From Streptomyces sp. I6 (GTDB lineage Bacteria; Actinomycetota; Actinomycetes; Streptomycetales; Streptomycetaceae): a stretch of DNA of 64,000 nucleotides. The notes below the pieces were generated by a model, which saw only the letters and a list, made by a program, of their open reading frames with translations, searched no databases and was not told the DNA's origin. The stretch covers positions 6,613,501 to 6,677,500 of the forward strand of contig RHDP01000001.1 of the NCBI GenBank assembly GCA_003725745.1, in the 5' to 3' direction. Positions 58,221 to 64,000 of this stretch are shown piece after piece (within the stretch, counting starts at the first letter, position 1; the number at the start of each line of letters is the position of its first letter). The position numbers and the translations under genes were made by a program.

Positions 58221-59513
58221 ATGGGTGAGCCGAATCGGCCGGTGCGCCGCGCCGCGGACCGTACCGGCAGGGTGCTGGCCGCCGTTCTGGTGGCGGCGCT
58301 GGTCTGGGCGCCGGGCGCCCACGCGGCCGGTCCGAACGGCGACGGTGGTGGCGTCGTGCCGTTCGCACAGGCCTGGGGCGGCAACGAGGACGGCCAGCTC
58401 GGCACCGGCGACGGCACCGGCAGCACCGTGCCCGTCGCCGTTGCGGGCCTGACCGGGATCAGGGACCTCGCCGCAGGTCTCGGACACAGCCTGGCGCTGC
58501 TGCGGGACGGCAGCGTGTGGGCGTGGGGCGACAACGACAACGGCCAGCTCGGCAACGGCAGGCTCGACGGCAGCGGCACCCCCGTCCGGGTCCTGGGCCT
58601 CACCGGTGTGAAGGCCGTCGCCGCGGGCGACGACTTCAGCCTCGCGCTGCTGCGGGACGGCACGGTGCGGGCGTGGGGCGACAACGACAACGGCCAACTG
58701 GGCGACGGCACGCGCGCCGACAGCTCCCTGCCCGTGCAGGTGCACGGGCTCTCCGGGGCGAAGGCCGTCGCCGGCGGCGACAACCACGCCGTCGCGCTGC
58801 TGCGGGACGGCAGCGTGTGGGCGTGGGGCGACAACGACCACGGCCAGCTCGGCAACGGCAGGCTCGACGACAGTGCCATCCCCGTTCGGACGCTGGGCAT
58901 CACCCGGGCCGGGGCGGTGGCCGCCGGCGGCGACCACAGCCTCGCCGTCGGGCGGGGCGGCACGGTGCTGGCCTGGGGTGACAACTTCTCGGGGCAGCTG
59001 GGCAACGGCACCAACATCGACAGCACGACCCCGGTGGAGGTACAGGCACTCACCGGGGTCGAGGCCGTCGCGGCGGGACTCGGCCACAGCCTCGCGCTGG
59101 CGGGCGACGGCACCGTGTGGGCCTGGGGCGAGAACGCGTCGGGGCAGCTGGGTGACGGCACCACGACCGACAGCACCGTACCGGTACGGGTGCTCGGCCT
59201 CCGCGGGGTGACCGCCATCGCCGCCGACGAGGGCCACAACCTCGCCGTGACCTCCTCCTGCGGTTGCCGTGGCGCCGGTCTGCCGCCCTGCGGCTGCGCC
59301 GGCCGGCCGTACGGGCTGCCCGTGAGCGGGCAGCCCGCCCCCGCCGCCGGGCCGGACGGTCCCGGGGCCGTCGTCCACGCCTGGGGCGACAACGGCCAAG
59401 GGCAGCTCGGCAACGCGACCACCGCCGACAGCAGTGTCCCCGTGGGCGTGCCGACCGCCATCGGGAAGGTCACCCGTATCGCGGCAGGCGGTGAACACAG
59501 CCTGGCGGGCTGA
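58221..59513 (+). CDS. Secreted RCC1-repeat beta-propeller protein
   Basis: An exported protein of 430 residues. I chose ATG 58221 because the signal peptide follows directly (VLAAVLVAALVWAPGAHA, cut near 38); an in-frame ATG 87 bp upstream is less likely. Seven RCC1 repeats of about 50 residues are marked by AWGxNxxGQLGxG (GGNEDGQLGTG, GDNDNGQLGNG, GDNDNGQLGDG, GDNDHGQLGNG, GDNFSGQLGNG, GENASGQLGDG, GDNGQGQLGNA), enough for one seven-bladed propeller. Between blades 6 and 7 an insert of about 45 residues carries CGC-x8-CGC (SSCGCRGAGLPPCGCAGRP). Ligands are unknown; bacterial RCC1 proteins are presumed binding scaffolds. Confidence 0.92.
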   Translation: MGEPNRPVRRAADRTGRVLAAVLVAALVWAPGAHAAGPNGDGGGVVPFAQAWGGNEDGQLGTGDGTGSTVPVAVAGLTGIRDLAAGLGHSLALLRDGSVWAWGDNDNGQLGNGRLDGSGTPVRVLGLTGVKAVAAGDDFSLALLRDGTVRAWGDNDNGQLGDGTRADSSLPVQVHGLSGAKAVAGGDNHAVALLRDGSVWAWGDNDHGQLGNGRLDDSAIPVRTLGITRAGAVAAGGDHSLAVGRGGTVLAWGDNFSGQLGNGTNIDSTTPVEVQALTGVEAVAAGLGHSLALAGDGTVWAWGENASGQLGDGTTTDSTVPVRVLGLRGVTAIAADEGHNLAVTSSCGCRGAGLPPCGCAGRPYGLPVSGQPAPAAGPDGPGAVVHAWGDNGQGQLGNATTADSSVPVGVPTAIGKVTRIAAGGEHSLAG

Positions 59514-59676
59514 GCCCCGGCCCTGGTCCCCGCGTACGGACCTCGGCGGGGACCGTGGCGGTTTCGCGGGCGCCCCCGTCGTGCCCGCTTCATCAGGACG
59601 CAGGCGCGGCCGCACCCGGGGCGGGGCCCGGGGCCCGGGCCGCGACGACCGGCCCCTCGCAGGTACGCTCCCTCGC

Positions 59677-59922
59677 ATGAGCAGCCGTCCCCGCCGTCGT
59701 GCATGGCCCCCGCGGGTCGAGGAACTGCCGCCCCCCGCCTATCTGGCCCACGACGGAGCGCTGCAGATCACCGCGACCGACTGCGAACGCTGCGGCACCC
59801 GCCTGTCCGGCATCAACGGCCGGTACGCGTGCGGGGTGTGCGGGTGGACGAACCCCTGGAACGACGGGCACCGGGATCTGCCGAGCGCCGAGGAGGACCC
59901 CGACTACCCGCGCCGGCGGTAG
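59677..59922 (+). CDS. Small zinc-ribbon protein (81 aa)
   Basis: From ATG 59677, a basic start (SSRPRRRAWPPR) leads to a two-CxxC knuckle: DCERCGTRLSGINGRYACGV, then CGWTNPWNDGHRD. The four Cys probably bind one Zn. It ends SAEEDPDYPRRR. The ribosome-binding site is weak (AGG at about 59660). It looks like a genus-level small protein of unknown role. It converges with the GNAT gene over a 265-bp GC-rich gap, in which no hairpin stands out. Confidence 0.7.
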   Translation: MSSRPRRRAWPPRVEELPPPAYLAHDGALQITATDCERCGTRLSGINGRYACGVCGWTNPWNDGHRDLPSAEEDPDYPRRR

Positions 59923-60187
59923 CCGTCGGGACCGGCGGCAGCGCCTCCCGGCCCGGCAGCCGCGGCCCCGCCCCACCACCGGAGGCGGTGTGCCCGGAGC
60001 CGTACGGCGGGCCGCCCCCCACGGGGACGCCCCCGTGGCGGACGGCCCGTGCCCGAAGCCGGACGAGCGGCGTCCTGACCGCCGCTGCCGGGACGCCCGG
60101 GCGTACCGCCGAACCCCGGCGCATCGCGTGCGTACCCCGGACGGATGAACCTCCCGGAGTACCGGGATGCCGCTGTGCAGCCGGACC

Positions 60188-61147
60188 TCAGGAGCCGGCG
60201 GTCCGGGTCAACTCCCAGGTGTCGACGGCGAAGTCGAGCGTCATGCCGTGGCTCTCGTACAGGGCGAGGGCTCCGCTGCCGTTGTCGGTGTCGACGCCGA
60301 GGCCCATGCGGTCCCGCCCCAGCGCCGCGTAGTGCCCGAAGGCGTGGCGCAGCAGATGGCCCCCGAGTCCCCGGCCCCGCGCCTCCCGGAGGACGCCGAG
60401 ATTGCCGATCCAGCCCGAGGAGGCACGGTTGTCGTGCGTGCGCACCGCGGCCGCGTCCCCGATGCCGTCGACATGCGCGATCCAGACGAGCGACCAGTCG
60501 GCCCGGTCGGCGTCGACGTCGTCCAGCCACTGCTCGTAGGTACGCGGCTGGAAGTCGAAGTGGTCGGCGAACGACGCCTGCAGCACCGCGTGGGCGCGCC
60601 TGCGGTCCTCCTCCGCGGAGCAGGGCCGCAGCGTCACGCCGGGCGGCGGAGCGGGCAGCGGGTCGGCGGCGGGTGACAGCGGGCGGGTCAGCACGTTGTA
60701 GCGGCGGACCGGGTGCCAGCCCCGCCCGCGCAGGGCCTCCACGTCCGTGGTGGGCTCGGTGTTGAGGTGCATGTGCACCACCGCCCGCGGCGCGCCGTTC
60801 AGCGCCGCCCGCTGCACGGCCCGGGTCTCCATCAGGTCGAACAGGTGGCCGGAGGCCTGCTGCCGGCCGGGGAGCGTGTACTGGTCCATGTCGATCCGCT
60901 CGTGGCCCGAGTCGTCCCAGAGCAGCCCGTACCCGACCAGTCGGCCGCCGTCGAAGAGCAGCCACGAGTCGCGTTCCAGATCCACCTCGGGATGCCTCAG
61001 ATCGGCTTCGACCTCCGTCAGCGACGTGTCGGCACGGCCGATCTCCAGCAGGTCGATCTCGTTGAGGAGGGCGCACACCGCGGCCGCGTCGTCGAGCGTC
61101 GCCGGACGCACCGTGATGCCGGCCGGCGGGGAGGGGAGCGTGGTCAT
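60188..61147 (-). CDS. GNAT-family N-acetyltransferase (tandem domains)
   Basis: A protein of 319 residues with two GNAT-like halves. The N-terminal one is TVRPATLDDAAAVCALLNEI (about 13-32), WLLFDGGRLVGYGLLWDDSG. The C-terminal one is VTLRPCSAEEDRRRAHAVLQ, SGWIGNLGVLREARGRGLGG with the acetyl-CoA pyrophosphate loop RGRGLGGHLL, and LGVDTDNGSGALALYESHGM. The layout is similar to mycothiol acetyltransferase MshD, but I cannot assign that activity. ATG 61147 begins MTTLPSPPAGI. It lies just upstream on the same strand of nothing obvious; the SpoIIE-like gene ends 75 bases from its start. Confidence 0.9.
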   Translation of the reverse strand: MTTLPSPPAGITVRPATLDDAAAVCALLNEIDLLEIGRADTSLTEVEADLRHPEVDLERDSWLLFDGGRLVGYGLLWDDSGHERIDMDQYTLPGRQQASGHLFDLMETRAVQRAALNGAPRAVVHMHLNTEPTTDVEALRGRGWHPVRRYNVLTRPLSPAADPLPAPPPGVTLRPCSAEEDRRRAHAVLQASFADHFDFQPRTYEQWLDDVDADRADWSLVWIAHVDGIGDAAAVRTHDNRASSGWIGNLGVLREARGRGLGGHLLRHAFGHYAALGRDRMGLGVDTDNGSGALALYESHGMTLDFAVDTWELTRTAGS

Positions 61148-61221
61148 GGAGCCAACTGTCGGACGCGCCGGGCCCGGACCGCAACGGGGTTTCCCCGCCC
61201 CGGCTGCCCGTACCGCCGCGC

Positions 61222-64000
61222 TCACATCAGCGTCTGCTCGGTCCAGATGGTCTTGCTGGTCGGTGTGTGGCGGGTGCCCCAGCGCTGGGTGAGCTGGGCG
61301 ATGAGGTAGAGGCCGCGCCCGTTCTCGTCGTAGGTGTGGGCGTGCCGCAGATGCGGACTCGTGCTGCTGTGGTCGGTGACCTCGGTGGTGAGGGTGGTGT
61401 CGGTGCGGAGGAGACGAAGCCGGATGGGGGGTTTTCCGTAGCGGATGGCGTTGGTGACGAGTTCACTGACGATCAGCTCCGTGATGAACGCGGCTTCGGC
61501 GAGGCCCCAGCCGGTGAGCTGCTCGGTCGTGCGGCGGCGGGCCTCGGTGACGACGGCGGGGTCGTGCGGGAGCGCCCAGGTGGCGACGTGATGGGGTGGA
61601 GCGTCTTGGTGCGGGCGAGGAGGAGGGCGATGTCGTCGGTGGGCGGGTGGGTGAGCAGGGTCGTGAGGATGCGGTCGCACGTGGCGTCGAGGCCGGACGA
61701 GGGGTGGGCCAGCGCCGTGAAGAGCGTGTCCAGGGTCTGGTCGATGTCCGCCTCGCGCGGATTGAGCAGGCCGTTGGTGTAGAACGCGAGCAGTGTCCCC
61801 TCGGCGAGTGTGGTGGTGGTCGTCTCGAAGGGGAGGCCGCCCAGGCCCAGGGGCGGGCCCGCCGGGGTGTCGAGGAAGTACACACCGCCCCCCGGGTGGC
61901 GGCGGCCGGTGGCGGATGCCCGGCGCGGGCGTGCGTCAGCTCGCGCGAGATCGGGTCGTAGATCGCGTACAGGCAGGTGGTGCCGATTCCGGTCGTGGCG
62001 TCGGCCGGCGTGGAGGACTCGTCGGAGGACAGATGGATGACGAGGTCGTCGAGCCGGGTGAGCAGTTCGTCCGGCGGGAGGTCGACATCGGCGAGGGTGC
62101 GGACCGCGGTGCGCAGCCGTCCCATGGTGGCGGACGCCCTGATGCCGTGGCCGACGACGTCGCCGACGACGAGGGCGACACGCGCGCCGGACAACGGGAT
62201 GACGTCGAACCAGTCTCCTCCCACGCCCGCTTCGCTGCCGGCGGGCAGATAGCGGGAGGCGATGTCGAGGGCGGGCTGCTCCGGCAGCGTGTGCGGGAGC
62301 AGGCTGCGCTGCAGGGTCATCGTGGTGGTGCGCTCGCGGGTGAAGCGGCGCGCGTTGTGGATGCCGGTGGCGGCGCGGTGGGTCAGCTGCTCGGCGAGTT
62401 GCAGGTCGTCCGGTGTGAACGGGTGCGGAGTGCGGCCGCGGGTGAACAGCGCGACTCCGAGAGTGGAGCCCGCCGTGAGCAGGGGGACGGCCATGAGGGT
62501 GTGCGTGCCGGCCCGTTCCAGCCGCGCCGCCTCGGGATCGGCCGTCCTCCACTGGGCGAGGGACGGGTCGTCCATCCGGTACACGGCACTGCGGCCCGTC
62601 GTCAGGCACCGGTTCAGCGGGGAGTGGGCGTGGTGGGTGACGGGGTCCGGCCCGGCCGGCGACGCAGTGCCCGGCGGATGCGAGCGGTAGGCGGTGCGCC
62701 GCAGCGGGAGGGGGCCGGTCGGGCGGCTGTGCCGAGGGTTGCGCACAGATCGACGGCCGCGGTGTCCGCAAGCCGGGGAACGGCGGCGTCGGTCAGCTCC
62801 TGCGCGGTGCGCTCCAGGTCGAGGGTGGTGCCGATCCCGGAGCCCGGGTCCTCCAGCAGCATCCGCTGCCGGGTGAGGTGGTGCTCGGGTTCCTCGGCGC
62901 GGGCGTGGACGGTCAGGCACACGGCCCGGATGCCGCCGTCGTCGCCCCGGAGCGGTGTGGCGGTGGCGGGGCGGCCGGACTCCGCGCTGCTGCCCGTGGG
63001 GCGCAGGGCGATGGTCGTCTGCTGGGGGCGGCCGGTCCGCAGCACCAGGCTCATGGCACGCTCGGTGTCCTCGCTCACCGGGTCGGGAACGAAGTCCGTG
63101 AGACGCAGTCCGCGCATCCGGGCCTCGGGCAGCGACAGCGCGTGCTCCATCGCGGCGTTCGCCCGCAGCAGCCGGAGTTCGGGGTCGAAGACCGCGAACA
63201 TGCACGGGGACTGGGCGAACGCCCATGCCGCGAGCGCCTCGTCGGGGACCGGGCCGGTGGGCGGCGCCTCGCCGGCCGCGGGGCCCGGGTGCGGCGGCGC
63301 GGCCGCCGGGGTGCCGGCGTCCGGCGGCCCGCCCGCGGGGGACCCGCGTCCGGTGCCGCAGCGGCCGGAGGCTCATCCTCCGGAGGTTCCGGCTCCCGCG
63401 GCGCGGCGCCCGGAGCGCCGGCCACCGGAGCGCCGGCCACCGGAACCCCGGCCACCGGAGCGCCGCGGTCCGGCGGTCCGATGGCCGGCGTGCCGTGGTC
63501 CCCGGTCTCTGTGACCGGGGTCGCGCCGGACGGCGCGGGAGCGCCGGGCGCACTCTCCGGCGGGGCTGCGGCGGATGCCGACGTCCGCTCGGACGCGGCC
63601 GCTCTCGCGGGAACCGCCGCATCCTCGGACGCTGCCCCGGTATCAGGCGACCCCCCCTCCTCGGCCGGTGCCGCTCTCGCCACTGCCTCCGCGGCCCCGG
63701 ACGCGGTGGTCACCAGCCACTCGGTGACGCCGCCGGTGGTGGTCCGTCGGGTGGCGGTCAGCGGGAGGGCGACGTCGTGGCCGTCCCGGTGGCGCAGCGC
63801 CAGCGTGGCGCCGAGGTGCCCGGGCCACGGGACGGCAGGGGGCGCGACGGGTGCCGCGCCGCCGGCGAGGAGACCGGTGGCGGGCCGTCCCATGACGTCG
63901 GAGGGCGCGTACCCGAGCAGCCGGTGGGCGCCCTCGCTCCATCCCGTGACGATCCCCTGCTCGCTGATGACCGCCGTGGCGGCGGGCGGGAGTGGGCGCC
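61222..64000 (-). CDS. PAS/GAF/SpoIIE phosphatase with HATPase domain (partial, N-terminus off the right edge; frameshifted)
   Basis: A large signalling PP2C phosphatase; about 925 residues are present. From the right edge: a PAS part (TAVISEQGIVTGWSEGAHRL, LLGYAPSDVMGRP), a long Ala/Pro-rich linker with an (APVAGVP/APVAGAP) repeat at about 63410-63460, a second PAS (MFAVFDPELRLLRANAAMEH), a GAF (LQLAEQLTHRAATGIHNARR), the SpoIIE domain with metal ligands (AGVGGDWFDVIPL, VVGDVVGHGIRAS, ARAGHPPP) and a C-terminal anti-sigma-type HATPase (VSELVTNAIRYG, ENGRGLYLIAQL). Four breaks, near 63300, 62730, 61895 and 61600, each correspond to one missing base. Such proteins control sigma-factor partner switching. 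No anti-anti-sigma gene is nearby. Confidence 0.87.

Overview
The window is typical Streptomyces chromosome. It is very GC-rich, codons end almost always in G or C, and the gene families are streptomycete: a Cvn conservon, a SigB/F/G-type sigma factor, a streptogrisin-type protease, an Hsp18/RheA pair, a class F sortase and several small zinc-ribbon or membrane proteins conserved in the genus. I see no rRNA, tRNA, CRISPR array or prophage. Most of the window reads as accessory or sensory and stress-related genome, and many intergenic gaps carry short tandem repeats.

Layout. 1-7.6 kb: an aldehyde dehydrogenase cut by the left edge, a VanW-domain cell-envelope protein, a GAF-domain regulator, a small membrane protein, a secreted tannase/PHB-oligomer-hydrolase-type esterase and a hypothetical protein. 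7.9-13.3 kb: a methyltransferase, an MHYT membrane sensor and a cvnA-cvnB-cvnC conservon with no GTPase gene after it. 13.8-18.7 kb: a nucleoside hydrolase, a sigma factor, a pentapeptide-repeat protein, a PfpI/DJ-1 protein and an alpha/beta hydrolase. 19-24.6 kb: transketolase, a type II NADH dehydrogenase, and then a free-standing CvnD GTPase, a PPOX-fold oxidoreductase and a free-standing CvnB roadblock protein. 24.9-28.5 kb: a PI-PLC-like secreted enzyme, an ATP-dependent DNA ligase and a short-chain dehydrogenase remnant.

28.5-37.4 kb is the most coherent unit. It is an eight-gene, all-minus-strand locus for a form II (CoxL-like) molybdenum hydroxylase: coxS-coxL-coxM, MoxR ATPase, VWA protein, XdhC/CoxF, CoxG and an XRE-cupin regulator. 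Successive genes from coxS to xdhC overlap by 4-8 bases, so translation is probably coupled. 37.5-43.3 kb holds a sortase, a GCS2 glutamate-cysteine ligase, a secreted TAP-type peptidase and a family 5 uracil-DNA glycosylase. 43.7-46.1 kb has a universal stress protein followed by a TnpB remnant with terminal hairpins. 46.1-53.8 kb has a secreted S1 protease, a Ser/Thr kinase, rheA/hsp18 with a visible operator, a DUF2267 protein, an alpha/beta hydrolase and small basic or membrane proteins. 53.9-64 kb has a GT39-like membrane protein, a RibD/DHFR-type reductase with a duplicated 3' end, zinc-ribbon proteins, a secreted seven-bladed RCC1 protein, a GNAT enzyme and a large PAS-GAF-SpoIIE-HATPase protein cut by the right edge.

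One caution applies throughout. About two dozen single-base frame changes interrupt 16 otherwise normal genes, nearly all in the sense of one missing base, and several lie in short runs of G or C. This looks more like systematic under-calling of homopolymers in the assembly than real decay. I therefore describe those genes as whole genes and give the approximate position of each break.
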